Source: Bordetella parapertussis | Lineage (GTDB): Bacteria; Pseudomonadota; Gammaproteobacteria; Burkholderiales; Burkholderiaceae_B | DNA length: 64,000 bases | Direction: 5' to 3' | Assembly (NCBI GenBank): GCA_945862495.1 | Contig: CAMAYM010000001.1 | Span: forward strand, 1 to 64,000 | Part shown: piece by piece, positions 46,307-55,436 of the stretch | How positions within the stretch are numbered: position 1 is the first letter of the stretch | Layout: every line of letters begins with the position of its first letter | Program-made: the position numbers and the translations under genes | Notes under the pieces: model-generated | Seen by the model: only the letters and a program-made list of their open reading frames with translations | The model's database searches: none | Told to the model about the DNA's origin: nothing

Positions 46307-48310
46307 ATGCTTCACTCTGTCTGCCGGCTCAAACCCGGTCGTATTTCCATTGCTTTAGTCATTTCCGGCGCTTTTTTTTCCGGCCTCGGCCTCAACCTCA
46401 TTACCCCCACACGCGTGCTGGCTCAGCCTGCGCCCGCAGCAAACGCCCCTGCAGTCGCTGCCGTTCCCGCTGCCAATCCCGTTCCACAACTCGCCACGAT
46501 CGTCGTGACGCCAGCGCGCACGCCAGAGCCGCTGTCGCAAACGCTGGGTGATAACAGTGTGATTACAAGGGAGACCCTCGATACGCTGCCCAATGGCACA
46601 CTTTCAGATGCACTAATCCGCGAGCACAGCATTGAGGGCGTCAATCTGGGCGGTCCGCAAACCGTCAGCACCATCAACATTCGTGGCACCAATAGCAATC
46701 AGTCACTTGTATTAATCGATGGCATACGCGTGAATAACGCCACCAATGGTCTGCCGCCGCTTAACGCGATCCCGCTCAATAGCATCGAACGGATTGAAAT
46801 CGTCCGTGGCACGAGCAGCAGCTTATACGGTGCCGATGCGATTGGTGGCGTCGTCAATATCATTACGCGCAGCGATACGGAAAGACCCTTCTCCGCTTAT
46901 GCGAATGCAGGCGTCGGCACCTATGCCTCCACCGAGTACGATGCCGGCTTTTCGGGCGCCAAGGACGGCTGGAGCTACAGCTTGTTTGGCGGCTATGGGC
47001 AAAGTGCAGGCTTTAACGCCACGAAACGCTCCAATTACTATCAAAACCCGGACAAGGACTCGTATTACCGCAGCAATATCGGCGGCGCGCTCGGCTATAC
47101 CTGGAAACCTGGTCAAACGCTGACCTTGCAAACCTACCAGTCACAAGTCAACGGCAGCTACGATGCTGGCGCGCCTTATTTTGGAGACCGTGGGATTCAA
47201 ACCCTCAGCAACAACATCCTGACGAGTCGAAATGTGATTTCCTCTTTCTGGACCAGTACGCTGCGGGCCGGCTTTTCAACAGATGTATACAAAACGATCA
47301 ATGTCGATGCCACGCAAAATTTCTACAACACCCCAGATGGTAAACAGCATTTCAAAACCAATCAGAGCCAGTATGTGTGGCAAAACGATCTGACTTTTTC
47401 ACCCACGCAGATTGTGAGTCTTGCCTATGAAAGGCTTGAACAAAATGTCGATGGCGCCTTAGTTGACAACATTTCTCCTGGTGTCGTGAACTATCAGCAA
47501 ACTTCTCGTTTCACCAATTCGCTATTGGCGATTTATCGTGGCACTTGGGGTCCGCAATCCGTGCAGGCCAGCGTACGCAATGACAACAACTCTCAGTTTG
47601 GCAACGTCACGACTGGCAGCCTGTCCTATGGACTTGAGCTCACGCCAAGCTGGAAAGCCAGCATCGGAGCCAACACTGGCTTTAGAGCACCTAATTTCAA
47701 TGAACTCTACTGGCCCGTCACGCCTGGCTTTATGGGTAACCCTTTGCTGCAGCCAGAACGTTCACAAAATATTGAAGCGGGAATCAAATATACGACGGAC
47801 AAGACTCAACTCGGCCTTACGCTCTATCGAAACAACATCGACAATCTGATCTTGAACGAGCCCTCTATTCCTGGAGATTTCTATTCGCCTTATACGCCAA
47901 GGAACATTGATCGTGCACTCATCACAGGCATCACACTTACCGGATCTCAGAAAATCGGGTCCAACACTCTGGTTAAAGGCAGCTTCGACTGGTCTAATCC
48001 GCGCAATGCCAACACTGGTGAACTTTTGCCTCAACGTGCTCAGCGGGTATTCAAAATGGCGATCGATCAATACCTAGGTCAAGCAAAATTAACCGGTGAA
48101 TTTTTCGTGACGTCTCAACGTCGCGATGCGATGACCAATGATACGCTTGGTGGTTTTGGACTCATGAACTTAGTGGGCAGTTATCCACTCACAGAAAATA
48201 CCGATATTCAGGTTCGCTGGAATAACGTTTTTGCAAAGCAATACACACTTGTGCAGGGCTATGCCAATCCAGGTTCAAATGTCTTTGTGAATCTCGCGCT
48301 CAAAATGTAG
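46307..48310 (+). CDS. btuB: TonB-dependent vitamin B12 outer-membrane receptor
   Basis: The protein has 667 residues from the ATG at 46307 (GAGG upstream); the frame open from 46229 overlaps the riboswitch. Signal peptide to about residue 40, then an Ala/Pro-rich linker. TonB-box-like ATIVVT, plug domain with INIRGTNSNQSLVLIDGIRVN and YGADAIGGVVNIIT, then a 22-strand-type barrel ending NVFVNLALKM. Imports cobalamin across the outer membrane. It is controlled by the riboswitch and followed 26 bases on by a periplasmic B12-binding protein gene. Confidence 0.93.
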   Translation: MLHSVCRLKPGRISIALVISGAFFSGLGLNLITPTRVLAQPAPAANAPAVAAVPAANPVPQLATIVVTPARTPEPLSQTLGDNSVITRETLDTLPNGTLSDALIREHSIEGVNLGGPQTVSTINIRGTNSNQSLVLIDGIRVNNATNGLPPLNAIPLNSIERIEIVRGTSSSLYGADAIGGVVNIITRSDTERPFSAYANAGVGTYASTEYDAGFSGAKDGWSYSLFGGYGQSAGFNATKRSNYYQNPDKDSYYRSNIGGALGYTWKPGQTLTLQTYQSQVNGSYDAGAPYFGDRGIQTLSNNILTSRNVISSFWTSTLRAGFSTDVYKTINVDATQNFYNTPDGKQHFKTNQSQYVWQNDLTFSPTQIVSLAYERLEQNVDGALVDNISPGVVNYQQTSRFTNSLLAIYRGTWGPQSVQASVRNDNNSQFGNVTTGSLSYGLELTPSWKASIGANTGFRAPNFNELYWPVTPGFMGNPLLQPERSQNIEAGIKYTTDKTQLGLTLYRNNIDNLILNEPSIPGDFYSPYTPRNIDRALITGITLTGSQKIGSNTLVKGSFDWSNPRNANTGELLPQRAQRVFKMAIDQYLGQAKLTGEFFVTSQRRDAMTNDTLGGFGLMNLVGSYPLTENTDIQVRWNNVFAKQYTLVQGYANPGSNVFVNLALKM

Positions 48311-48336
48311 TGCGATACAGTTAAGGTCAATATTGC

Positions 48337-49221
48337 GTGTTGAAAAACTTTGTCGTGGCATGCATGAGCGCGATGGTGTGGCTCGCTTTGATGCCCCACT
48401 CTCACGCACAAACACGCGTCACCGATGATCGCGGCGTGCGCATTGAACTGTCAGCACCCGCTCGTCGCGTCATCACACTCTCACCACACGCAACTGAACT
48501 GGTCTTCGCTGCGGGCGGCGGTACTCACATCGCCGCAACCGTTAATGCCAGCGACTTTCCAGAAGCCGCTCGCGCACTCCCGCGAATAGGTGAAGGTTTA
48601 CAGCCAGAGCCAGAACGTTTAATCCGCCTGAAGCCGGACTTGTTGATTGGATGGCAAGCGTCACAGTTTTCATCACGGAATGCTTTGCGCATCCCCTCTT
48701 TCCTTAGCGCCCCCAAAACACTTAGCGACATCCCTGACACAATCGAAAAATTTGGAAAGTTGCTCGGTACGCTAGACGCAGCGAAACCACGCGCCGCAGC
48801 GCTCAGAGTTCAAATTAACCATTTAAAACAAGCCCCTGTTTCAGGCGCTCCCGTCCGAGTTTTTTTACAAGTTGGAGAGCCTCCCGAGTACTCGCTCAAC
48901 CATTCACACTTGCTGTCGCAGATTGTCCAAGCCTGCGGGGGAAGCAATGTTTTTGGCTCTTCGGCGGCGATCGCGCCTAAAATCAGCACTGAAAGTGTCT
49001 TGGCGCAACGCCCAGAGCTCGTTTTGCTCGGGAGAATCGGGGCGCCAGCAACACCCACTGCAGACGAGGCGACTCAACAGTACTGGTCACGCCTGCATTT
49101 GCCGGCCGCGCAGGCGGGGCGCGTCTATGTGATGGATTCAGATGTACTCTATCGACCCGGCCCAAGACTGATCGAAGCGGCACAAGCAATTTGCAGCATC
49201 ATTGAACAAGCCCGAAAATAG
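48337..49221 (+). CDS. btuF: Periplasmic cobalamin-binding protein, BtuF-like
   Basis: The protein has 294 residues from a GTG start with AAGG about ten bases before. Signal peptide to about residue 24 (ending HSHAQ). It has the class III binding-protein layout: PARRVITLSPHATELVFAAGGG, ARALPRIGEGLQPEPERLIRLKPDLLIGW, a long linker helix and a C-terminal lobe. BtuF delivers B12 to BtuCD. BtuC and BtuD are not here, so they must be encoded elsewhere or replaced. Same transcript as btuB by spacing. Confidence 0.85.
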   Translation: MLKNFVVACMSAMVWLALMPHSHAQTRVTDDRGVRIELSAPARRVITLSPHATELVFAAGGGTHIAATVNASDFPEAARALPRIGEGLQPEPERLIRLKPDLLIGWQASQFSSRNALRIPSFLSAPKTLSDIPDTIEKFGKLLGTLDAAKPRAAALRVQINHLKQAPVSGAPVRVFLQVGEPPEYSLNHSHLLSQIVQACGGSNVFGSSAAIAPKISTESVLAQRPELVLLGRIGAPATPTADEATQQYWSRLHLPAAQAGRVYVMDSDVLYRPGPRLIEAAQAICSIIEQARK

Positions 49222-49244
49222 CGGGTGACGCTATATAACCGAGA

Positions 49245-50060
49245 ATGCTTATGAAGAACGCCCCCACAGATCCGCTGATTATCGCTGGAAAAACCTATCA
49301 TTCCAGACTTCTGGTCGGAACCGGTAAATACAAAGACTTCGAACAGACGCGCCAAGCGATCGATGCGAGCGGGGCTGAGATCATCACTGTCGCCATTCGA
49401 CGCACGAATATTGGACAAAACGCACAAGAGCCGAGCCTGCTTGAGTATTTGCCCTCTCACCAATTCACCTTACTGCCCAACACAGCGGGCTGCTACAGCG
49501 CAGAAGATGCCGTACGTACGCTTCGCCTCGCCCGTGAGTTGCTCGACGGACATCGCTTGGTCAAGCTCGAAGTGCTCGGCGATCCACACACGCTTTTCCC
49601 GAACATGCCTGAAACTCTCGCGGCCGCAAAAACGCTCGTGGCCGACGGCTTTGACGTAATGGTCTATTGCACGGATGACCCTGTGCAGTGCCGCATGCTT
49701 GAGGATATTGGTTGCGTAGCTGTCATGCCCTTAGCTTCCCTCATTGGCTCTGGCATGGGCATCCTCAACCCTTGGAACCTGCGCTTGATTATTGATCAGG
49801 CTCGTGTGCCCGTTCTGGTCGATGCCGGTGTTGGCACAGCGTCTGATGCCACGATTGCCATGGAGCTTGGCTGTGACGGCGTACTCATGAATACGGCCAT
49901 TGCAGGGGCGCAACAACCTGTTCTGATGGCGAGTGCCATGAAAAAAGGCGTCGAAGCCGGTCGCGAGGCCTATCTCGCTGGGCGCGTTCCCCGCAAAACC
50001 TATCAGGCCGCACCAAGCTCACCCACGACGGGCTTAATCACGCCCAAGTGTCCCTCATGA
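49245..50060 (+). CDS. thiG: Thiazole synthase
   Basis: The protein has 271 residues; a second ATG at 49251 is equally placed after [48 protein letters not shown] with the Schiff-base Lys, [12 protein letters not shown] and [10 protein letters not shown] are all typical. It builds the thiazole phosphate of thiamine from deoxyxylulose 5-phosphate, ThiS thiocarboxylate and iminoglycine. ThiS and ThiO are not adjacent. It starts 23 bases after btuF with no terminator between. Confidence 0.96.
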   Translation: MLMKNAPTDPLIIAGKTYHSRLLVGTGKYKDFEQTRQAIDASGAEIITVAIRRTNIGQNAQEPSLLEYLPSHQFTLLPNTAGCYSAEDAVRTLRLARELLDGHRLVKLEVLGDPHTLFPNMPETLAAAKTLVADGFDVMVYCTDDPVQCRMLEDIGCVAVMPLASLIGSGMGILNPWNLRLIIDQARVPVLVDAGVGTASDATIAMELGCDGVLMNTAIAGAQQPVLMASAMKKGVEAGREAYLAGRVPRKTYQAAPSSPTTGLITPKCPS

Positions 50061-50908
50061 GTCAAGATCAAGCGCCGCGCCCGATTCCCAATACACTGAC
50101 GATCGCCGGCATAGATCCCTCTGGGGGCGCAGGTATTCTTGCCGATGTCAAAGCCATGAGTGCCTTAGGTGCCTATGCCTGTGCGGTCGTTGCCGCCCTC
50201 ACCGCTCAAAACACCCAAGCGGTCACAGATATTTCGCCGGTTAATCCACAGTTTGTTCGCGCACAGATTGATACGCTGTTTGCGGATGTCACCATCCATG
50301 CCACCAAAATTGGCATGCTAGGCCAGACCGGTATCATCGAAGTCGTAGCGGATCGCTTAGGTCATTTCAAACCAGAACATATTGTCCTCGATCCTGTGAT
50401 GGTGGCCAAAAGTGGTGATCTGCTGCTCGAACAAAAAGCCGTCGGCGCTCTGAGAGAGCAACTCCTCCCACTCGCCACGATCCTCACACCCAACCTCCCG
50501 GAGGCCGGCGTCTTGCTTGAAATGCGGAGTGTGGAGACCGTTCGCGAGATGCGCCGCGTTGCCGAGCGGTTGCGCAACCTGATGACCCATGGAGGACACC
50601 GTTGGGTACTCGTCAAAGGGGGGCATTTACCCGGCAATGACACCATCGATATCCTGCACGATGGCGATCAGATGATAGAGTTGCCTGGACATCGCATTCC
50701 TACACGTAATACACATGGGACGGGTTGCACCTTATCATCCGCCTTGACGGCCCTCCTGCCTCAGACGGAAAGCGTACCCATTGCCACAAAAATAGCAAAA
50801 GATTACTTAATTCAAGCGATTTTGCACGCCGACTCTCTCCAAGTGGGTCAAGGACATGGTCCAGTCCATCACTTTCACAAACTATGGGCAGGAAAACCCT
50901 TACAATAA
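50057..50908 (+). CDS. thiD: Hydroxymethylpyrimidine/phosphomethylpyrimidine kinase
   Basis: The protein has 283 residues from the ATG at 50057, which overlaps the thiG stop as ATGA. ribokinase-like fold: [20 protein letters not shown] near residue 20, [12 protein letters not shown], and the C-terminal anion hole [13 protein letters not shown]. It phosphorylates HMP and HMP-P in thiamine synthesis. Coupled translation with thiG indicates a shared thiamine role. A perfect inverted repeat spans its last codons and stop. Confidence 0.94.
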   Translation: MSQDQAPRPIPNTLTIAGIDPSGGAGILADVKAMSALGAYACAVVAALTAQNTQAVTDISPVNPQFVRAQIDTLFADVTIHATKIGMLGQTGIIEVVADRLGHFKPEHIVLDPVMVAKSGDLLLEQKAVGALREQLLPLATILTPNLPEAGVLLEMRSVETVREMRRVAERLRNLMTHGGHRWVLVKGGHLPGNDTIDILHDGDQMIELPGHRIPTRNTHGTGCTLSSALTALLPQTESVPIATKIAKDYLIQAILHADSLQVGQGHGPVHHFHKLWAGKPLQ

Positions 50909-50917
50909 GGGTTTTCC
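50891..50917 (+). terminator. Perfect inverted repeat across the thiD stop codon
   Basis: GGAAAACCCTTA (50891-50902) and TAAGGGTTTTCC (50906-50917) form a 12-bp stem with a 3-base loop. There is no T-run, so it may stall RNA decay or act as a Rho-assisted end rather than as an intrinsic terminator. Confidence 0.55.
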
Positions 50918-50963
50918 GCCATGTGCCATTGTTGAGCGACCGACTTGTCGCCCCGTTGATCTT

Positions 50964-51644
50964 ATGAAAGCCAATACTTTGCCTGATATCGAACGCGCGC
51001 GCTACAACATGATCGAACAACAGATTCGTCCCTGGGACGTGTCTGACAGCAAGGTGCTTGAGGCGCTCTTTAGTGTCAAGCGAGAGCTTTTTGTTCCTTC
51101 TGCTTATCGGTCACATTCCTTTTCGGATCTTGACATCCCGCTCACGATTTCGGCGGGTGATACCCATCAAACCATGCTCGCGCCCAAGCTCGAAGCCAAA
51201 TTCACTCAACTTCTCCAGCTCAAAGAAGACGACTGCGTCTTAGAGGTAGGAACGGGTTCTGGCTACCAAGCCGCACTCCTCGCTTACCTCGCACGTGGCG
51301 TCACATCCATTGAAATCGACCCGCGCCTCACCGCCTTTGCGCAACTCAATCTCCAACAAGCGGGCATCAGTAATGTCACAGTTGAGACTGGGGACGGCAG
51401 TAACGGTTGGGGTACCACTGAATACGACGCCATCTTGGTCACAGGCGCTCTGCCCGCCATACCAGATGCACTCAAGTATCAGCTCTGCGAAGGTGGACGT
51501 ATGGTGGTGGTAGTGGGCCAAGCCCCTGCGATGACCGCGTATCGCATCACGCGCACCACGGCAGCAAGCTTTGAAACCACACCCTTATTTGAAACCGTGA
51601 TCAAACCCCTCAGCGGGCATTGTCCATCCAAGTTCAAATTTTGA
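50964..51644 (+). CDS. Protein-L-isoaspartate O-methyltransferase family protein
   Basis: The protein has 226 residues from the ATG at 50964; the frame opens earlier inside thiD, which is not credible as a start. ARYNMIEQQIRPWDV at the N-terminus, LTISAGDTHQTMLAPKLEAK, and VLEVGTGSGYQAALLA as the SAM-binding loop. True PIMT enzymes have MxAxM after the first block; here RELFVPSAYR and the ISAGDTHQTML segment suggest the divergent Pcm-like subgroup common in proteobacteria, whose activity is less certain. Convergent with the next gene, seven bases apart. Confidence 0.82.
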   Translation: MKANTLPDIERARYNMIEQQIRPWDVSDSKVLEALFSVKRELFVPSAYRSHSFSDLDIPLTISAGDTHQTMLAPKLEAKFTQLLQLKEDDCVLEVGTGSGYQAALLAYLARGVTSIEIDPRLTAFAQLNLQQAGISNVTVETGDGSNGWGTTEYDAILVTGALPAIPDALKYQLCEGGRMVVVVGQAPAMTAYRITRTTAASFETTPLFETVIKPLSGHCPSKFKF

Positions 51645-51651
51645 TTCCGCG

Positions 51652-52137
51652 CTAAGTCTGGCGGATTTTTGTGACGAGTGCGGTTGTTGACCGCGCAAAT
51701 TCAAACGGTATCGCGATGGCTTTACCGCCCCAAGATTCCACCAGCGCGGTCTCTGGCAATACCTGCATATCGTAATCCCCGCCTTTGACAATGATGTCAG
51801 GTCTGAGCAAGCCGATCAGCGCAACAGGGGTATCTTCGTCAAAAAAAGTCACGGCCGTTACACACGCCAGCGACGCAAGCAAGGCAGCGCGATCTTGCGC
51901 AGTGTTGAGTGGACGATCTGGACCCTTGCCTAATCTACGCGCAGAAGCATCGGTATTGATCGCAACCACTAGTGTTGCGCCTAGCTGTGCCGCCTGATCC
52001 AGATAGGTCACATGGCCACGGTGCAAGATGTCGAAGACCCCATTGGTAAACACCACGGGGCCCGACCAGTCGCCTGAGGAAATGCGTTGCGCACACACCT
52101 CAGGCGAAAGAATCTTGTCTTCAAAACGGGCACGCAT
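51652..52137 (-). CDS. rfaE2: D-glycero-beta-D-manno-heptose 1-phosphate adenylyltransferase
   Basis: The protein has 161 residues from the ATG at 52137; TTG codons just ahead are less likely. It is a stand-alone form of the HldE C-terminal domain: VFTNGVFDILHRGHVTYLDQA contains the HxGH nucleotidyl-transfer motif, INTDASARRLGKGPDRPLN follows, and VKGGDY is near the C-terminus. It makes ADP-heptose for lipopolysaccharide core. The kinase half is not in the window. It starts 16 bases after the ferritin-like gene on the same strand. Confidence 0.93.
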   Translation of the reverse strand: MRARFEDKILSPEVCAQRISSGDWSGPVVFTNGVFDILHRGHVTYLDQAAQLGATLVVAINTDASARRLGKGPDRPLNTAQDRAALLASLACVTAVTFFDEDTPVALIGLLRPDIIVKGGDYDMQVLPETALVESWGGKAIAIPFEFARSTTALVTKIRQT

Positions 52138-52153
52138 CAACAATGCTCGCGCT

Positions 52154-53032
52154 TTAAACCACTACGGGCGCATCGCCTGGCGCAATGATGGGGACGGCGC
52201 GCAGCAGTTCTTTGCGATAACGATTCAAATCCTGGACCGTTTTAAAAGAGCTATCCATCAGCAAAGACATATTGTGCAAAATACGCGTACTGACCTTGCC
52301 TTCCCAATCTTTATCAAAATGGATTTGCGTATCAAGCCAACGCTCAAGCCAACCTGGCTCAGGCAGTTTGGACTGCACGGTGTCGTCAGGGAACATGTCT
52401 TTGTTGACATGTAGATTGGTCGGATGCAGTGCCTGAGGAGTACGATGCGCCGAGGCCATCAGTACACCGATTTTTGTAAAGGCCATACGCGCCTGCGACG
52501 CGATCTCGCCTCCGCGCTGCGTCAAGGCACGCTTCATATAACGCAAATACGCGCCCGCATGCCGCGCCTCGTCCTGCGCAATCACGTTATATATCGCCTT
52601 GATGACAGGCTCGGTATGCCAGTCAGCCGCACGTCGATACCAGTGATTGAGACGCACCTCGCCACAAAAGTGCAACATCAGCGTTTCGAGTGGAGGGGCG
52701 GGATCAAACTCAAAACGGACACGATGTAACTCTTCTTCGGTTGGAACCAGATCGGGCGCAAAGCGACGCAAATACTCGATCAGCACGAGAGAATGCTTTT
52801 GTTCTTCGAAAAACCAAACCGACATGAAGGCAGAAAAGTCACTGTCATCGCGATTGTCGCGCAAAAACATTTCTGTTGCGGGCAAGGCTGCCCACTCCGT
52901 AATGGCGTTCATTTTGATAGTTTGCGCCTGCTCATCGGTGAGCTTGCTGCGATCGAAATCTTGCCAAGGTATATCTGTCGCCATATTCCAGCGCACGGAC
53001 TCCATGGACTTAAAAAGCTCTGTGTAAAGCAT
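52154..53032 (-). CDS. Ferritin-like di-iron protein (acyl-ACP desaturase-like)
   Basis: The protein has 292 residues. Two carboxylate-bridge motifs are seen: Glu77-x-x-His80 in FFEEQKH and Glu155-x-x-His158 in QDEARH, with Glu46 and Glu125 as further ligands. This is the set found in class I RNR-R2 and soluble acyl-ACP desaturases. No signal peptide. It may oxidise a bound lipid or other substrate, or serve as a ferritin-like protein; the reaction is unknown. AAGG lies ahead of the ATG. It shares a transcript with rfaE2, which hints at an envelope connection. Confidence 0.75.
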   Translation of the reverse strand: MLYTELFKSMESVRWNMATDIPWQDFDRSKLTDEQAQTIKMNAITEWAALPATEMFLRDNRDDSDFSAFMSVWFFEEQKHSLVLIEYLRRFAPDLVPTEEELHRVRFEFDPAPPLETLMLHFCGEVRLNHWYRRAADWHTEPVIKAIYNVIAQDEARHAGAYLRYMKRALTQRGGEIASQARMAFTKIGVLMASAHRTPQALHPTNLHVNKDMFPDDTVQSKLPEPGWLERWLDTQIHFDKDWEGKVSTRILHNMSLLMDSSFKTVQDLNRYRKELLRAVPIIAPGDAPVVV

Positions 53033-53112
53033 GATTCACTGCCTTAAAGATTCAGCTCAGACATTTCATACACAATGAAAATGATCGATCGCCAAAGGTT
53101 TAACTAACAAAC

Positions 53113-54666
53113 TCATCGAATGAGCGCCCAGAGCGCTACACCCAATGCCAGGGCTGCTACGCCCGTTAATGCCACCAACAACCGGTTGCTTTGCTCGCGC
53201 GCTTTGCGAGAACGCTGCAACTCAGCGAGCACCTCAGACGACACATCGGGTCGAGAGAGTTGCGCATACATTAAACGTGGAAACTCTGGTAGCCACTGCG
53301 ACCACTGCGACGCTTCCTTGAGGACCTTCTTTTTGATGCCCGTGAAGCCGATCCGCTCATGCATCCAACGCTCTAAATATGGCTTGGCCGTTTTCCATAA
53401 GTCTAACTGCGGATCCAATTGCCGACCAAGTCCTTCCACATTTAAAAGGGTCTTTTGCAAAAGAACCAGCTGAGGTTGGATTTCAACATTAAACCGTCGT
53501 GATGTCTGGAATAATCGCAATAGCACCTGACCCAAGGAGATTTCAGCCAACGGACGGTCAAAATAGGGTTCGCATACGGCTCTCACCGCACCTTCGAGCT
53601 CTTCTTCACGCGTAGTAGGCGGTACCCAGCCTGATTCAATGTGCAGCCGCGCAACCCGTCTGTAATCGCGCTGAAAAAAAGCGAGGAAGTTTTGGGCCAA
53701 GTAGTTTTTATCAAACTCAGACAAGGATCCCACGATGCCAAAATCAAGCGCAATATAACGACCAAGCGTTTCTGGCCGATCAGAAACATAAATGTTGCCG
53801 GGATGCATATCTGCATGAAAAAACCCGTCATCAAACACTTGAGTAAAAAAGATTTCTACGCCAGTCTGTGCCAATTTTGGAATATCTACCCCAAGTGTGC
53901 GCAGCCGCTCAATCTGACTCACCGGCACGCCATACATGCGCTCCATCGTAAAAACATTGGTCGCGCAATAGTCCCACATCACTTCGGGCACCCACAATAA
54001 ATTGGGGCGAGGACCGTCGTGAGAGAAATTTCTCCTGAGCTGACTACAGTTTGAGGCCTCTCTGAGCAAGTCCAGTTCGTCATGCAAATGCTTGTCAAAC
54101 TCTCCGACGACTTCGCGAGGTTTGAGACGGCGCCCATCGGGCGCGAGCCGCTCAATCAAACCGGCCAGTACACGCATCAAGGAGAGGTCTTTATCAATCA
54201 CCTCAAGCATTCCTGGCCTGAGCACTTTGACAGCCACATGTCGCCCGTCATGTAAGACTGCAAAATGCACTTGGGCGATCGAAGCGGAGGCGACAGGGTC
54301 TTTATCAAACTGCGCAAAAAGCGTGGAGGTCGGTGCGCCAAGCGCCGCCTCAATCATGGCCGCAGCTTGGTCAGAAGGAAAGGGGGCGACGCGGTCCTGC
54401 AATAGCGTCAGCTCATCCGCAATATCGGGCGGGATTAAGTCCCGCCGGGTAGAGAGGACTTGGCCAAACTTAACGAAAATCGGACCGAGGGACTCAAGCG
54501 CAAGCCGGAGCCTCAACCCTCTGGGCATCGTGGGACGAGAACCCAGTCTCACTAGCCACAACAGACGCGCGGCGAACGGGTGGCTGATACCAGACAACAC
54601 CAGCTCATCTAGCCGATAGCGTAATGACACCACGATAATCCGCATTAAACGCGGCACCGACATCAT
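53113..54666 (-). CDS. ubiB: Ubiquinone biosynthesis kinase-like protein UbiB
   Basis: The protein has 517 residues. [17 protein letters not shown] carries the KxGQ motif special to the UbiB/COQ8 family, [10 protein letters not shown] the Ala-rich loop, and DMHPGNIYV with LDFGIVG the catalytic Asp and metal sites. The C-terminus has a membrane segment ([19 protein letters not shown]). It supports ubiquinone synthesis, probably as an ATPase that extracts lipid intermediates. Its start overlaps the ubiJ stop as ATGA. Confidence 0.96.
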   Translation of the reverse strand: MMSVPRLMRIIVVSLRYRLDELVLSGISHPFAARLLWLVRLGSRPTMPRGLRLRLALESLGPIFVKFGQVLSTRRDLIPPDIADELTLLQDRVAPFPSDQAAAMIEAALGAPTSTLFAQFDKDPVASASIAQVHFAVLHDGRHVAVKVLRPGMLEVIDKDLSLMRVLAGLIERLAPDGRRLKPREVVGEFDKHLHDELDLLREASNCSQLRRNFSHDGPRPNLLWVPEVMWDYCATNVFTMERMYGVPVSQIERLRTLGVDIPKLAQTGVEIFFTQVFDDGFFHADMHPGNIYVSDRPETLGRYIALDFGIVGSLSEFDKNYLAQNFLAFFQRDYRRVARLHIESGWVPPTTREEELEGAVRAVCEPYFDRPLAEISLGQVLLRLFQTSRRFNVEIQPQLVLLQKTLLNVEGLGRQLDPQLDLWKTAKPYLERWMHERIGFTGIKKKVLKEASQWSQWLPEFPRLMYAQLSRPDVSSEVLAELQRSRKAREQSNRLLVALTGVAALALGVALWALIR

Positions 54667-55325
54667 TTGGATGCACCTCTGGAGCGCTCAAGCTTTTGGA
54701 GACGCATCTGTAATTTTGTTTGCATGTGCTCGAGGGTATCCAGCTTGGTCAACAACTGAGACTGGGTGTCAATATGTGCTGTCATCGCAGGGCGACCCAC
54801 AAGTGCATCGGTTTCCTCGGATAAGTATTCAGCCAAATTCTGTGTCAGACTTTTACCTAGGGTTTGCGCAGCACCGAACGCTTGCTGCGCACCGCGCACG
54901 ATGCGTCGAGCCGGCACATCACCCACCCATTGCGATAATGCATCCTCTGGATCGGGTCGCAAGTCGCGTGCGAGTTCGGACACCACTTGCGCCAAAGCCG
55001 CTTGACCAGACACATGTACATACTCGGCAATATCTGGACGACTCCGGGCATTGAGCAATGCCAGGGGCTTCAGTTTTTCTAGCTGAACCTCAAGCGTCAC
55101 ATCGGGCGTCGCCTGTTCTGAAGCGTGTGCCAACTGACCGTCTGACACAATGCTCCAATTGAGCTGAAAGCCACCCACACAAATCCGGACAGTTTTCCCC
55201 GCATGCTGCGCCAAACGTTGCGCAGCCCAAACCTGCTGTCGCGTCAGGGTGTTAAGCGCCACAGCCATTGCTTGGACTGGGTGCATTGGAGAAAAACCAA
55301 AACGCGAGGCGGAAATACGGTTCAC
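54663..55325 (-). CDS. ubiJ: Ubiquinone biosynthesis accessory factor UbiJ (SCP2 domain)
   Basis: The protein has 220 residues from a GTG at 55325 (CAAG ahead); an ATG at 55286 is the alternative. The SCP2-like lipid-binding domain covers about residues 14-125 ([30 protein letters not shown]). A C-terminal helix/coil (residues 180-215, [25 protein letters not shown]) is typical. With UbiK it scaffolds the soluble ubiquinone-hydroxylating complex. It is translationally coupled to ubiB. A terminator separates it from the Tim44-like gene upstream. Confidence 0.9.
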   Translation of the reverse strand: MNRISASRFGFSPMHPVQAMAVALNTLTRQQVWAAQRLAQHAGKTVRICVGGFQLNWSIVSDGQLAHASEQATPDVTLEVQLEKLKPLALLNARSRPDIAEYVHVSGQAALAQVVSELARDLRPDPEDALSQWVGDVPARRIVRGAQQAFGAAQTLGKSLTQNLAEYLSEETDALVGRPAMTAHIDTQSQLLTKLDTLEHMQTKLQMRLQKLERSRGASK

Positions 55326-55382
55326 CTTGATCAGACTAAATTTAATCTGCTATTTTAACGGCTGTCGCACCACATCCCAAGC

Positions 55383-55408
55383 AAAACGCCCGCATTTGCG
55401 GGCGTTTT
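55383..55408 (-). terminator. Terminator after the Tim44-like gene
   Basis: An 11-bp stem AAAACGCCCGC / GCGGGCGTTTT (55383-55393, 55398-55408) with a 4-base loop. On the minus strand it ends in TTTT. ubiJ-ubiB therefore need readthrough or their own promoter in 55326-55382. Confidence 0.88.
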
Positions 55409-55436
55409 ATCTGATTCACCTCAATAAACTAAGCGA

